A stretch of 64,000 nucleotides of DNA from Syntrophomonas zehnderi OL-4 (GTDB lineage Bacteria; Bacillota; Syntrophomonadia; Syntrophomonadales; Syntrophomonadaceae): assembly GCF_000983115.1 (NCBI RefSeq), contig NZ_CGIH01000004.1:93139-157138 (forward strand), written 5' to 3'. Below, one piece after another: positions 35,504-44,684 of this stretch. Numbering within the stretch: position 1 is the stretch's first letter; each line of letters opens with the position of its first letter. Position numbers and translations under genes: made by a program. The notes beneath the pieces were generated by a model, which was given only the letters and a program-made list of their open reading frames with translations, ran no database searches and had not been told where the DNA came from.

Positions 35504-36499
35504 TTGGAGAGAGAACTGGCCTTGGAATTTGCCAGAGTGACAGAAGCTGCAGCTTTATCAGCCGCCCGCTGGGTTGGCCTGGGTGACAAGGAGGCGGCCG
35601 ATGACGCGGCGGTTACGGCCATGCGGGTGATGTTTGACACCGTTTCCATTGACGGTGTTGTAGTGATAGGAGAAGGCGAACTGGACGAGGCCCCCATGTT
35701 ATATATCGGTGAAAGGTTAGGTTTGGGGGTACCGCCCCAGGTTGATATTGCAGTCGATCCTCTGGAAGGAACGAATATTGTGGCGAAAGGGCTTACCGGG
35801 GCTATCTCCGTACTGGCTTCGGCTCCGCGGGGAACCTTGTTACATGCTCCAGACATGTATATGGATAAAATAGCCGTGGGTCCGGAATGTAAAGGCAGGG
35901 TTTTCCTGGATGCTCCCGTTAAGGAGAACCTGCGCCAGGTAGCCAAGGCCTTGGATAAATCGGTTCATGAAGTTACGGCGGTGGTATTGGATCGGGAACG
36001 CCATCAGGAAATTATAGAGGATATCAGGAGCGTAGGCGCGCGTATCAAGTTGATTTCCGATGGGGACGTATCCCCGGCTGTCGCTGCTGCTTATGAAGAT
36101 TCGGGGGTGGATATTTTATTGGGAATCGGGGGAGCGCCGGAAGGGGTTATTACGGCCGCCGCTCTTAAATGTCTGGGTGGGGACTTTCAGGCTCGTTTAT
36201 GCCCGGGATCCGATGAGGAAATCAGGCGCTGCCATAAAATGGGTATAAAAGACACCAGCCAACTTTTTGCGATTGACGAGCTGGTTAAATCGGATGATGT
36301 TATTTTCGTAGCGACCGGTATCACTGATTCCTTTTTGCTCAAAGGGGTTACCTATTTGAAGGGAAGGGCTATTACCCGCACCCTTGTAATGAGGAGCACC
36401 TCCGGTACCATACGCTTAATAGAAGCCAATCATAATCTTAACAAAAAACCATTATTTAAGGACAAACGCATAAAAATGATTATGACTGAAAATCCTTAA
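35504..36499 (+). CDS. glpX: Fructose-1,6-bisphosphatase, class II
   Basis: 331 residues from TTG at 35504 (GGAGGG 8 bases upstream, giving the family-typical MERELALEFARVTEAAALSA). Metal-binding and active-site stretches GEGELDEAPMLYIGE, AVDPLEGTNIVAKG and LGIGGAPEGVITAAA are intact. Dephosphorylates fructose 1,6-bisphosphate for gluconeogenesis, fitting growth on acids that enter as acetyl-CoA. It follows fba and tal; an earlier TTG at 35498 is too close to the ribosome site. Confidence 0.94.
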   Translation: MERELALEFARVTEAAALSAARWVGLGDKEAADDAAVTAMRVMFDTVSIDGVVVIGEGELDEAPMLYIGERLGLGVPPQVDIAVDPLEGTNIVAKGLTGAISVLASAPRGTLLHAPDMYMDKIAVGPECKGRVFLDAPVKENLRQVAKALDKSVHEVTAVVLDRERHQEIIEDIRSVGARIKLISDGDVSPAVAAAYEDSGVDILLGIGGAPEGVITAAALKCLGGDFQARLCPGSDEEIRRCHKMGIKDTSQLFAIDELVKSDDVIFVATGITDSFLLKGVTYLKGRAITRTLVMRSTSGTIRLIEANHNLNKKPLFKDKRIKMIMTENP

Positions 36500-37054
36500 A
36501 TTGGAAAATATAACGCGGATTTACGCGGTTTTTTTAGATATTATTCAACCACCGTAGCGGATGCTTTAGCTTCCGCGGGCAAGCCAAGCTGCTCCAGCCA
36601 TTACTGTAGGGGAAGCTTTAGCGTCTCAGGCGGAAACTGAAGTTTCCGCTACCAGGGTTGGTTACTAAAGTATCCGCCACCCGTAATATCGCAACCATTT
36701 CACACGTGGTTGTGGTCGCACTAAACTTGAGTGCCGACCAGGGACAGTTATTTTCAAAAAGACTGATTTTGTAAAATCCTCAATTTCAACTCATATCTGT
36801 TTACGAATTCTAACAAAGGCAAGAATATATACGCAGAGTATAATTTGTGTCGTATAATCCTGCCCTGTGAGTCTTTTAACAGATCTTCTGAATTTTATTT
36901 CCTGATTAATTTCTAAGAAAGGCAAGCGAGTCGGCAAACAGAAAAAGAACTCACCTGTTTCCTGCTGCCAGGTAATAAAGAAAGACGGGCTTGTAACGGC
37001 CTGCCCTAAAAAAATCCACTATTAGAATAACTTGAAAATCGAGAGGAGGAAAAA
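36500..37054. other. glpX-rho intergenic region with repeat hairpins
   Basis: 555 bases, no gene. Includes the 20-base ACGCGGATTTACGCGGTTTT (36513-36532) shared with 16009-16028, hairpins at 36557-36576 and 36630-36649, a GAAGCTTTAGCGTC copy at 36612-36625, and an AGGGACAG...ATTTTCAAAA element (36740-36759) shared with 47714-47731. TATAAT hexamers at 36839 and 36853 are possible -10 boxes for rho, without convincing -35 boxes. Confidence 0.7.
36557..36649. repeat. Dispersed hairpin repeats (GAAGCTTTAGCTTC type)
   Basis: GCGGATGCTTTAGCTTCCGC (36557-36576) and perfect GCGGAAACT-GA-AGTTTCCGC (36630-36649) flank a GGAAGCTTTAGCGTC copy. A related perfect hairpin GGAAGC-TTTA-GCTTCC lies at 42001-42016. 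They appear only in gaps. Confidence 0.7.
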
Positions 37055-38353
37055 ATGAAAGTAAATATCTCAGAGTTAGAGAACAAAACGATGTTGGAAC
37101 TATACCAGATTGCTAAAGATGTGAATCTGGCTGGTTACTCCAAATTGCGCAAGAAGGAATTGGTGTTTGAGATAACCAAATCCCTTACCCATTCCAATGA
37201 ATTGCTGCAGGCTTCCGGGGTATTAGAGATTATGCCGGATGGCTATGGTTTTTTGCGCCCTTTTGCGTATGTTCCCAGCCATGAAGACATCTATGTTTCT
37301 CCATCGCAGATCAAGAAATTTGACCTGCGCACCGGAGACAGGGTAGGCGGTCAAGTAAGGCCACCCAAAGATAATGAAAGATTCTTTGCCCTTTTAAAAG
37401 TAGAGGAAGTTAATTCCTTGCCCCCGAATGAAGCCAGTACAAGAATCCACTTTGATGCTCTAACCCCCTTGTACCCTACCGAAAGATTGACCCTGTCAAC
37501 AGTATCCAGCGAAATGTCTACCCGGCTAATTGATCTGGTAGCACCAATCGGCAAGGGACAGCGGGGATTGATTGTAGCACCTCCCAAGGCCGGTAAAACT
37601 ATGCTTTTGCAAAAAATGGCGCAAGGGATAACCAAAAATCATCCGGAGGTGGAATTATTTATCCTGCTGGTAGACGAAAGACCGGAAGAAGTTACAGATA
37701 TGCAGCGCTCTACCCAGGCAGAGGTAGTGGCTTCAACGTTTGACGAACCGCCGGAAAATCACGTGAAAATAACTGATATGGTTTTGGAAAGGGCCAAGCG
37801 CCTGGTCGAACATAAAAAGGATGTCGTAATACTAATGGACAGCATTACCCGACTGGCCAGGGCTCATAACCTGATTATTCCGCCGAGCGGCCGCACTCTG
37901 TCAGGCGGAATTGATCCGGCGTCTCTGCATAAGCCTAAAAGGTTTTTCGGTGCGGCCCGCAACATTGAAGACGGCGGCAGTCTGACTATCATAGCTACTG
38001 CGCTGGTTGAAACCGGTTCACGTATGGATGATGTCATTTTTGAAGAATTCAAAGGAACCGGCAATATGGAACTGGTATTGGATCGAAAACTATCGGAGCG
38101 CAGAATCTTCCCGGCCATTGATTTAAAGAAATCGGGTACGCGCAAAGAAGAATTGCTCTTTAATTCCGAAGAAATGGAATTGATGTGGAATCTACGCAAT
38201 ACCTTCAGCGAATATAATTCGGTTGAGACGATGCAGATGATGATTGATACCATCAAAAAAACCAAGTCCAATGAAGATCTTTTGAGGGCGGCTCCTATAA
38301 TATTCGGCAAAAAAGACTATTCCCGCAAGGCTTTTAACCGGCAATACGAATAA
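37055..38353 (+). CDS. rho: Transcription termination factor Rho
   Basis: 432 residues. Rho N-terminal helical domain (1-48), cold-shock RNA-binding domain ([15 protein letters not shown] ... FFALLKVE, about 53-125), then RecA-like ATPase with Walker [10 protein letters not shown], Walker B VVILMDS and the Q/R-loop regions ([18 protein letters not shown]). Hexameric RNA helicase that ends transcription. GAGAGGAGG before the ATG. Follows the glycolytic block as in other Firmicutes. Confidence 0.97.
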   Translation: MKVNISELENKTMLELYQIAKDVNLAGYSKLRKKELVFEITKSLTHSNELLQASGVLEIMPDGYGFLRPFAYVPSHEDIYVSPSQIKKFDLRTGDRVGGQVRPPKDNERFFALLKVEEVNSLPPNEASTRIHFDALTPLYPTERLTLSTVSSEMSTRLIDLVAPIGKGQRGLIVAPPKAGKTMLLQKMAQGITKNHPEVELFILLVDERPEEVTDMQRSTQAEVVASTFDEPPENHVKITDMVLERAKRLVEHKKDVVILMDSITRLARAHNLIIPPSGRTLSGGIDPASLHKPKRFFGAARNIEDGGSLTIIATALVETGSRMDDVIFEEFKGTGNMELVLDRKLSERRIFPAIDLKKSGTRKEELLFNSEEMELMWNLRNTFSEYNSVETMQMMIDTIKKTKSNEDLLRAAPIIFGKKDYSRKAFNRQYE

Positions 38354-38430
38354 TTTGCGCTATTTCTGTCAAGAATAAGAGCACTAAGCTTTTAGCTTTT
38401 TGCTCAAGGCAGAAATAGAGGTGAAATTAT

Positions 38431-39282
38431 TTGCATAAAAGATGGATAGGTACACTGCTTGTGTGCATTGTTTTGCTGTCCACATGTGTCCGCCCATCTG
38501 CAGCTCGCTTAAGTGAAAGCCTTTTTGGTTTTTCGCCTTTGACCGCCACCGGGTCTGGCGTTAATATCAGAATGTATACGGTTGAGCCAGGGGATAACCT
38601 CTGGGACATAGCCAGACGTAACCGGGTTAGTCTACAGACTTTAATGACCATGAACAAGTTAAATAAGAATAGTATTCTAAATATTGGTGATAAGCTGAAG
38701 ATCCCTTCCGGAAATGTACGGGTTCATGTGGTAAGCTCGGGGGAAACCATGTGGAGTATTGCGGATCGTTATCATGTAACGGTAGCAGCGATTCAATACG
38801 CTAATACGGATAAAGAACCCGATCGTTTAAAGATCGGGGATCGCTTGCACATCCCTTCCACCCGAATGGAGCTGGCGAACGCCTTTCAACCTGCCCGCGG
38901 AATATCAACGGGCGGAATGCTGGCCTGGCCGGTCAGCGGAACCATTACCTCTCCTTTTGGCTGGCGCCAATCAGGATTTCATCACGGAGTGGATATTGCC
39001 AACAAGATGGGTACGCCCATCAAGTCAGCTGCCGCAGGCACAGTAATCTTTGTGGGCTGGAAAGACGTCTATGGGCGAACGGTGATTATTGAACACCCGG
39101 ATGGCAAGCGGACACTATATGCCCATGCCCAGAAAATCCTGGTTGGGGATCAGCAGAAGGTAAGTAGAGGGCAAACGATTGCAACTATCGGGGTAAGCGG
39201 TAGAACTACCGGCCCCCATCTGCACTTTGAGGTAAAGATAGGTGACAAGGCATACGATCCCTTACGCTACTTAAGCCACTAA
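38431..39282 (+). CDS. LysM-M23 endopeptidase, secreted
   Basis: 283 residues: signal peptide (about 1-25, ending RPSAARLS), two LysM repeats (YTVEPGDNLWDIARRNRVSL, 50-93; VHVVSSGETMWSIADRYHVTV, 98-142) for peptidoglycan binding, and an M23 zinc peptidase with HHGVDIANKMGTPI and GPHLHFEV (HxH). Likely cuts cross-bridges during cell-wall remodelling or sporulation. TTG start with GAGGTG 7 bases upstream. Strong terminator immediately after the gene. Confidence 0.93.
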   Translation: MHKRWIGTLLVCIVLLSTCVRPSAARLSESLFGFSPLTATGSGVNIRMYTVEPGDNLWDIARRNRVSLQTLMTMNKLNKNSILNIGDKLKIPSGNVRVHVVSSGETMWSIADRYHVTVAAIQYANTDKEPDRLKIGDRLHIPSTRMELANAFQPARGISTGGMLAWPVSGTITSPFGWRQSGFHHGVDIANKMGTPIKSAAAGTVIFVGWKDVYGRTVIIEHPDGKRTLYAHAQKILVGDQQKVSRGQTIATIGVSGRTTGPHLHFEVKIGDKAYDPLRYLSH

Positions 39283-39306
39283 AAAAAGCCCTGCGGGGCT
39301 TTTTTT
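39281..39306 (+). terminator. Terminator after M23 gene
   Basis: AAAAAAAGCCC-TGCG-GGGCTTTTTTT, a textbook intrinsic terminator that overlaps the stop codon of the M23 gene. Confidence 0.95.
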
Positions 39307-39373
39307 ATGCCCTCAAATACGATAGTCTATAGCTAGAAAGCCAAGCAAGTGACACGGGAAACGAGGTTGTGTG

Positions 39374-40627
39374 ATGTTTTTAACTGTTTATGCCAACCCC
39401 CAAGGGGAGGTTTTGGAGCATCCTGGTATGGTCATGCTGGGGCGCAGCGGCATGGATTGGGTGGTGCCGGAGAAGGAAGAGATGATTTTGCTGCCTAAGG
39501 GCGCTTCTTTGGTGTCAATTCCGGCTTATTTACCGGTGGGTTTAGAGGGCGGTGAACATGTGAACTGCTTAGAGCGGGAACCGGGTAATGGTTCCAGTCC
39601 GGTGGTGGCGGTGGCAGCCCTTTTACCGCAGGGGTTTACCCGTACACTTTTGCCTGCTTGTGTAAGTCCGGGAAAAGATGAGGTTTTACCCCTTTTGGGT
39701 TATGCGGCGGTAGGACTTTTAAATGACGAGCTTTGGGTGGCTGCAGTACAGAGCGATGAACATCGCAAGTGGCATCCTCGTTATTATAATACAGCCGGTT
39801 TGCCGGGCAGGATTAACGGCTTACTGAAAAAGTATCCTGATAACCGAATTTTGAGGCAGTTAGCCCGCTGCTCACTGCAATATAGCTGTTATACCGCCCA
39901 GAATTTGTTTTACGGCCGCTGGGAAGCGGGGATACCAACCATGGCTGCCTGTAATGCCGATTGTATAGGTTGTATTTCTGAAAGCCACTTGGATATTGAT
40001 TCACCACAAAACCGCCTGGATTTTAACCCCAGTGTACAGGAGATTTACGAATTGGCGCTGGAGCACTTAATCCACGCCCGGGAAGGCATTATAAGCTTCG
40101 GGCAGGGATGTGAAGGAGAACCATCTTTAAATGCCGACAAACTTTCCCGGGCGATACGGAAAGTTCGGGCTCAAACCGAACGAGGTACTATAAATATGAA
40201 CAGCAATGCAGGTTATACCGAGGGTATTAAAAAAATGTGCGCAGCCGGCCTGGATTCCCTGCGGGTGACCTTATTTTCCTGCCAGGAGAAAAACTACGAT
40301 ATATATCACCGCCCCCAAAACTATTCTCTGCAGGATGTATTAGATTCTATTAGTTTTGCCCATGATTATGGGGTGCAGGTTTCATTAAATTTGTTAACCT
40401 TTCCCGGCTTTACTGACCGCGAAGATGAAATAGAAGCCCTGCTGGAATTATTAATAAGAAAACAGGTAGACATGGTGCAATTTAGAAATCTAAATATTGA
40501 TCCGCGTGAGTTACTGGCCCGTGTGCCGGCCGGCGGCGAAGCCCTGGGGATTAAGAATTTTATTGACATCCTACAGTCAGAGATCCCGGGGCTGAAAATA
40601 GGATCATATAGTCACCCGGTGCGCTAA
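39374..40627 (+). CDS. Radical SAM protein with long N-terminal domain
   Basis: 417 residues from ATG 39374 (GAGG 7 bases upstream; a GTG at 39371 is also in frame). Residues 1-188 form an unrecognised domain rich in Gly, Pro and Val with a conserved-looking ARCSLQYSCYTAQNLFYGRWEAG end. The radical SAM cluster motif is CNADCIGC (Cys193/197/200), later SFGQGCEGEP and NMNSNAG fit the barrel. No SPASM cysteines. Substrate unknown; gene order with the downstream YhaM-like nuclease may be coincidental (165-base gap). Confidence 0.82.
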   Translation: MFLTVYANPQGEVLEHPGMVMLGRSGMDWVVPEKEEMILLPKGASLVSIPAYLPVGLEGGEHVNCLEREPGNGSSPVVAVAALLPQGFTRTLLPACVSPGKDEVLPLLGYAAVGLLNDELWVAAVQSDEHRKWHPRYYNTAGLPGRINGLLKKYPDNRILRQLARCSLQYSCYTAQNLFYGRWEAGIPTMAACNADCIGCISESHLDIDSPQNRLDFNPSVQEIYELALEHLIHAREGIISFGQGCEGEPSLNADKLSRAIRKVRAQTERGTINMNSNAGYTEGIKKMCAAGLDSLRVTLFSCQEKNYDIYHRPQNYSLQDVLDSISFAHDYGVQVSLNLLTFPGFTDREDEIEALLELLIRKQVDMVQFRNLNIDPRELLARVPAGGEALGIKNFIDILQSEIPGLKIGSYSHPVR

Positions 40628-40791
40628 AGGGTATAATTGCATACAGGTAATAGTAATGTGATTTTTTTAAGACTCCATCTACGGCGTATTGCCGCTTACA
40701 ATTCTAGCTAAAACCACCAGGTGCAAATACAGCTCCTGGAGTTTTTTATATATCTGATACAGCAGATTAAACAAACGAGGAGCGAAAAAAT

Positions 40792-41787
40792 TTGGAGAGT
40801 AACAAAAAATTATTGACGGTGCAGGAAATACGGGCCAGCGACCAGGGACAGCAGGTAGCCGGCAAGTTTTTGATTTTGGATAAAGTCTACCGCAAAACAA
40901 AAGACGGCAAAGATATGCATAACCTTAAGCTGGGTGACAGCAGCGGAGAAATAGATGCCGTGGTCTGGGAAAACTGTAAGCTGACCGGAAGTTTGGAGAA
41001 TGGTGCAGTGATTGGGATTCTGGGGGACATAGGCAATTTTGCTGGCAAAACCCAGATAACCGCCAAAATTATTAAAGTGTTGGCCGAGGAAGACCCGCAC
41101 CTTTATCTTAAACAGGTAGAAAACCGGGATGAACTAATAGAACGCTTTGAAAGATTTTTAAAAATGCCTGAAGATCCTTATATCAGTATGCTGATCCAGG
41201 AGGTTTTTAGTAAAGACATTAAGGAAAAGTTCTTCCACACCCCGGCCGCTAAACGTATTCACCATAATTATCCGGGAGGACTGCTGGAACATACCGTAAT
41301 GGTTGCAGATTTATGCTTAAAGGCCGCCGATGCTTATCCTGAACTGAACCGAGACCTTTTGCTGTGTGGTGCTCTGCTGCATGATTTGGCCAAGGTGGAC
41401 GAGTATCAAAACGGTATAACTCCGCAGTATACCGTGGAAGGCAAATTACTAGGGCATATAGTTATGGGCAGCGAAATGATAAGCCATTCCATTACCAATC
41501 TGCGTTCAGAGGGCTTGGATTTCCCGCAGCGACTGGAGTGGATGATTAAACATATGTTATTAAGTCACCATGGCAGTCTGGAATTCGGTTCGCCGGTGAT
41601 TCCCCTTTTTCCGGAGGCATTTGTGCTGCATGTAATGGATAACCTGGATGCCAAAATGTATGTTTTTCAGGCCAAGATTCAAGATAAGGACGGCGAGGAG
41701 GAACACTTCACAAATTACGACAGCTTTTTTGCCCAGCAATTCTTTACTTACCGCTATCAGTATACCGACGATGAACAGAAGGATTAA
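40792..41787 (+). CDS. 3'-5' exoribonuclease YhaM-like (OB + HD)
   Basis: 331 residues. N-terminal OB-fold nucleic-acid-binding domain (KFLILDKVYRKTKDGKDMHNLKLGD ... ITAKIIKVL is split over residues 20-105) and a central HD phosphohydrolase domain with HHNYPGGLLEHTVMV and ALLHDLAK metal ligands, plus MLLSHHGSLEFGSPV. Matches the size and order of YhaM, an RNA/DNA 3'-5' exonuclease. TTG start, GAGGAG at 9 bases. Confidence 0.9.
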   Translation: MESNKKLLTVQEIRASDQGQQVAGKFLILDKVYRKTKDGKDMHNLKLGDSSGEIDAVVWENCKLTGSLENGAVIGILGDIGNFAGKTQITAKIIKVLAEEDPHLYLKQVENRDELIERFERFLKMPEDPYISMLIQEVFSKDIKEKFFHTPAAKRIHHNYPGGLLEHTVMVADLCLKAADAYPELNRDLLLCGALLHDLAKVDEYQNGITPQYTVEGKLLGHIVMGSEMISHSITNLRSEGLDFPQRLEWMIKHMLLSHHGSLEFGSPVIPLFPEAFVLHVMDNLDAKMYVFQAKIQDKDGEEEHFTNYDSFFAQQFFTYRYQYTDDEQKD

Positions 41788-41812
41788 TTATAAAAAGGCG
41801 CGGATAAAGCGG

Positions 41813-41856
41813 CTACCTAACTTTGAAAGAAGTTTATCAGTAGTGCCCACAGGGTG
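41813..41856. repeat. Diverged copy of 47-bp repeat
   Basis: Aligns with the unit at 16073-16119, keeping TATCAGTAGT and the CCC-ACA-GGG hairpin with a changed loop, with a few substitutions and small deletions. Confidence 0.75.
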
Positions 41857-42000
41857 GTTTAGGCGGTTTTAGCATGGCGGAAGGCCCCTATATAATCTCG
41901 AATCGGACTTTTAGTTAACAGTTCGCTATCTACAACGTCATCGCATAGCTTAAAAACCCAGTTAATTTGGACTAGGGGATATTGCCGAAATAAGTATAGA

Positions 42001-42016
42001 GGAAGCTTTAGCTTCC
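42001..42016. repeat. GGAAGCTTTAGCTTCC hairpin
   Basis: Perfect 6-bp stem with TTTA loop, same core as the repeat elements at 36557-36649. Confidence 0.65.
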
Positions 42017-42100
42017 CCGGGGCAAGCAGGGCTTTTCTATCGGTATAACGTATTATTTTAAAAGTGATCGAGTCCCGTGCGATCGCGTTGCAAGTTTTAT

Positions 42101-42129
42101 TTGTTTTTTTGCCGTATTATTGATATAAT
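42101..42129 (+). promoter_or_regulatory. Candidate sigma-A promoter for rpmE
   Basis: -35 TTGTTT (42101-42106), 17-base spacer, -10 TATAAT (42124-42129) with a TG extension (TGATATAAT). It is about 270 bases upstream of rpmE. Confidence 0.5.
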
Positions 42130-42400
42130 ATTTTTCGTTGCAGTTTAGTCTATTAAGGAATATAATTATTTTCTAAAGTATTATTAATCCATGAAAATGG
42201 CAGCGTGATAATGCCAACGCGGATAATTTAGAGGTTGCCCCTACGAGGAAGGTAGATTACGATTCACGCTAATTTCTTTTTCTTAGCTACTATCAGCGGG
42301 AATTAGTACCCTTCTGGGTCAAAAAACTGTGTAAATCAATGTTATCCGCGTCTATTAAAAATCTATTTTCATACTAATATACCGAAACGAGGTGAGTACT

Positions 42401-42604
42401 TTGAAAAAGAACATACATCCCCAATATGTTACCACCACAGCCAGATGTGCTTGCGGCAACGAGATCGAAATAGGTTCCACCAAAGAAAATATAAAAGTGG
42501 AAATATGCTCCAAATGCCATCCCTTCTACACTGGTGACAACCGCAGAATCGTTGATACAACGGGCAGAGTAGAAAGATTCAAGAAAAAGTACGGTTTAAA
42601 CTAG
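42401..42604 (+). CDS. rpmE: Ribosomal protein L31 (zinc-binding form)
   Basis: 67 residues starting at TTG 42401 ([10 protein letters not shown], the standard L31 start; GAGGTG 6 bases upstream). Has the C+ zinc set CxC at 16/18 and CSKC at 37-40, then HPFYTGDNR. Part of the 50S subunit bridge to 30S. In Firmicutes the zinc form is replaced by a C-minus paralogue under zinc starvation. A GTG 9 bases upstream would overlap the ribosome site. Confidence 0.95.
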   Translation: MKKNIHPQYVTTTARCACGNEIEIGSTKENIKVEICSKCHPFYTGDNRRIVDTTGRVERFKKKYGLN

Positions 42605-42671
42605 CATTAGCAGGGCATTGTTCCTGCTTTTTTCTTTAACCCCAAAAAGGTTTACAGAACGGGAGATTCCT

Positions 42672-43583
42672 ATGAAAAAAGACTTTCAATATGGCGGCAT
42701 GGCAGTTATAGAGGGAGTAATGATGCGTGGACCCCAGGAATCAGCCTTGGCTGTTCGCAAACCGGATGGAAGCATAGAACTGGAGAAGGAATCCAACCGC
42801 GACCTGGGCAAACGATACCCTATCCTGAAATGGCCTTTAATCAGGGGTAGCTATGTACTGATTGATTCTATGGCCATAGGAATCCGCATGCTCAACAAAT
42901 CAGCCAATATGTCCTTAGATGAAGAGGAAGAAGAATTATCGGCCCGGGAGATTTTTTTTACCGTTCTTTTGGCTTTCGCATTGGCGGTACTCCTTTTTGT
43001 GGCTTTGCCAACCGGAATCGTCCATTTTGCCAGGCAATATTTGGGCGGAGTAGTTTTTCAAAACATCGTTGAAGGCATCATCAGGATCATATTTTTCCTG
43101 TTGTATGTATATGCTATTTCCAAGATGGATGAGATTGACCGTGTCTTTATGTACCATGGTGCCGAACACAAATTAATCCATACCCTGGAAGCCGGAGAAG
43201 AACTGACGGTTGAAAACGCCCGCCGCCATACGACCTTGCATCCCCGCTGCGGAACTAGTTTTCTGCTGATCGTAATGGTTATTTCTATATTGGTTTTTGC
43301 TATGTTAGGCGAGGGAAGTCTATTTTACCGGGTTTGGTCTCGCTTGGCGGTATTTCCTGTCGTAGCCGGTTTAGGTTATGAATTTATAAAATTCTCCGGC
43401 AAATATTACCGCAAAACTTGGGCACGATGGATGATTGCGCCCGGCTTAGCTTTACAGAAAATGACCACCCGGGAACCTGATGACGAACAATTAGAAGTGG
43501 CCCTTAAGGCCCTTAAAGCTGTGTTATACAGTGAAGCCGCCGTATCCCTTAAGGATGCGCCGCTGTCAGGACATACAGCTTAA
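42672..43583 (+). CDS. DUF1385 membrane protein (YqhQ-like)
   Basis: 303 residues from ATG 42672 (MKKDFQYGGMAVIEGVMMRGP, the family start). Several membrane segments (about 95-125, 135-160, 205-230), and a conserved cytosolic MYHGAEHKLIHTLE and RRHTTLHPRCGTSFL block whose His/Glu/Cys could bind metal. Function unknown; in Firmicutes it commonly sits next to rpmE and prfA, as here. Only 33 bases separate it from prfA. Confidence 0.9.
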   Translation: MKKDFQYGGMAVIEGVMMRGPQESALAVRKPDGSIELEKESNRDLGKRYPILKWPLIRGSYVLIDSMAIGIRMLNKSANMSLDEEEEELSAREIFFTVLLAFALAVLLFVALPTGIVHFARQYLGGVVFQNIVEGIIRIIFFLLYVYAISKMDEIDRVFMYHGAEHKLIHTLEAGEELTVENARRHTTLHPRCGTSFLLIVMVISILVFAMLGEGSLFYRVWSRLAVFPVVAGLGYEFIKFSGKYYRKTWARWMIAPGLALQKMTTREPDDEQLEVALKALKAVLYSEAAVSLKDAPLSGHTA

Positions 43584-43616
43584 GGCGGTAACTCATAGAA
43601 GCTTGGAGGAAACTAA

Positions 43617-44684
43617 ATGCTTGATAAGCTTGCGAGTTTGGAAGCAAAATATAATGAATTAACCGATTATTTAAGTGATCCGCAGATTATTGCCGATCAA
43701 AGTAAATTCCAAAAATACGCTAAAGCCCATTCGGATCTAACAGAAGTCGTTACTATTTATCGCGAGTACCGGGCAGTATTGCAGGGTATTGATGAAGCCC
43801 AGGCCATGCTCAAAGAAGAAAACGATGAGGAATTCAAGGAGATGCTGCTGGCCGAAATCGAAGATCTGCAAAAGAAGATGCCTGATTTGGAGAACAGGCT
43901 GAAGGTTTTGCTGCTGCCTAAGGATCCTAATGATGAAAAGAGCGTTATTATGGAAATACGCGCCGGTACCGGCGGCGAAGAAGCAGCCCTTTTTGCTACC
44001 GATCTGTTTCGCATGTACTCTCGTTTTGCGGAAGAAGAGGGCTGGAAGATAGAGATCATGGATTCCCATTACACGGAATTAGGCGGCATCAAGGAACTGA
44101 TTTTTGTAGTTGACGGACAAGGTGCTTACAGCAAATTAAAATATGAGTCGGGTGTGCATCGGGTGCAGCGTATTCCCAGTACGGAATCCGGCGGCAGGAT
44201 TCATACCTCGGCGGCTACAGTAGCCGTATTACCGGAAGCTGAAGATGTGGATGTGGCGATTAACGAAAATGATTTAAAAATTGATGTTTATTGCGCCAGC
44301 GGGCCAGGCGGACAATGTGTCAATACTACTCAATCAGCCGTGCGCATAACGCATTTGCCCAGCGGATTGGTGGTTACCTGCCAGGACGAAAAATCTCAGC
44401 ATAAAAACAAGGCCCAGGCGATGCGGGTTTTAAGATCCCGCCTCAAAGAGATTATCGAGGAAGAAAAGAATCAAGAAATGGCTGGTGCCCGTAAGAGCCA
44501 GGTGGGTTCCGGAGATCGCAGCGAACGTATCCGCACCTATAATTTCCCGCAAGGCCGGGTGAGTGATCACCGCATTAACCTTACCCTGCATAAACTTGAC
44601 CAGGTTTTGGACGGTCAGTTAAATGAGATAATTAATGCCCTGATGGCCAATGACCAGGCCGAGCGGTTGAAACAGGTGGAATAA
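43617..44684 (+). CDS. prfA: Peptide chain release factor 1
   Basis: 355 residues, normal RF1. Codon-recognition domain ([21 protein letters not shown]), catalytic GGQ in [10 protein letters not shown] whose Gln is methylated by PrmC encoded next. Releases peptide at UAA/UAG. GGAGGAAACTAA before ATG. Its stop is followed immediately by the prmC GTG. Confidence 0.97.
   Translation: MLDKLASLEAKYNELTDYLSDPQIIADQSKFQKYAKAHSDLTEVVTIYREYRAVLQGIDEAQAMLKEENDEEFKEMLLAEIEDLQKKMPDLENRLKVLLLPKDPNDEKSVIMEIRAGTGGEEAALFATDLFRMYSRFAEEEGWKIEIMDSHYTELGGIKELIFVVDGQGAYSKLKYESGVHRVQRIPSTESGGRIHTSAATVAVLPEAEDVDVAINENDLKIDVYCASGPGGQCVNTTQSAVRITHLPSGLVVTCQDEKSQHKNKAQAMRVLRSRLKEIIEEEKNQEMAGARKSQVGSGDRSERIRTYNFPQGRVSDHRINLTLHKLDQVLDGQLNEIINALMANDQAERLKQVE

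Larger units (their letters stand above)
41788..42400. other. yhaM-rpmE intergenic region with repeat relics
   Basis: 613 bases with no gene. Contains a diverged copy (41813-41856) of the 47-base repeat seen at 16073, the GGAAGC-TTTA-GCTTCC hairpin (42001-42016), GCGGATAA relics (41799, 42219), a partial repeat with ACCC-TTCT-GGGT (42291-42319), and a probable promoter at 42101-42129. Confidence 0.75.
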
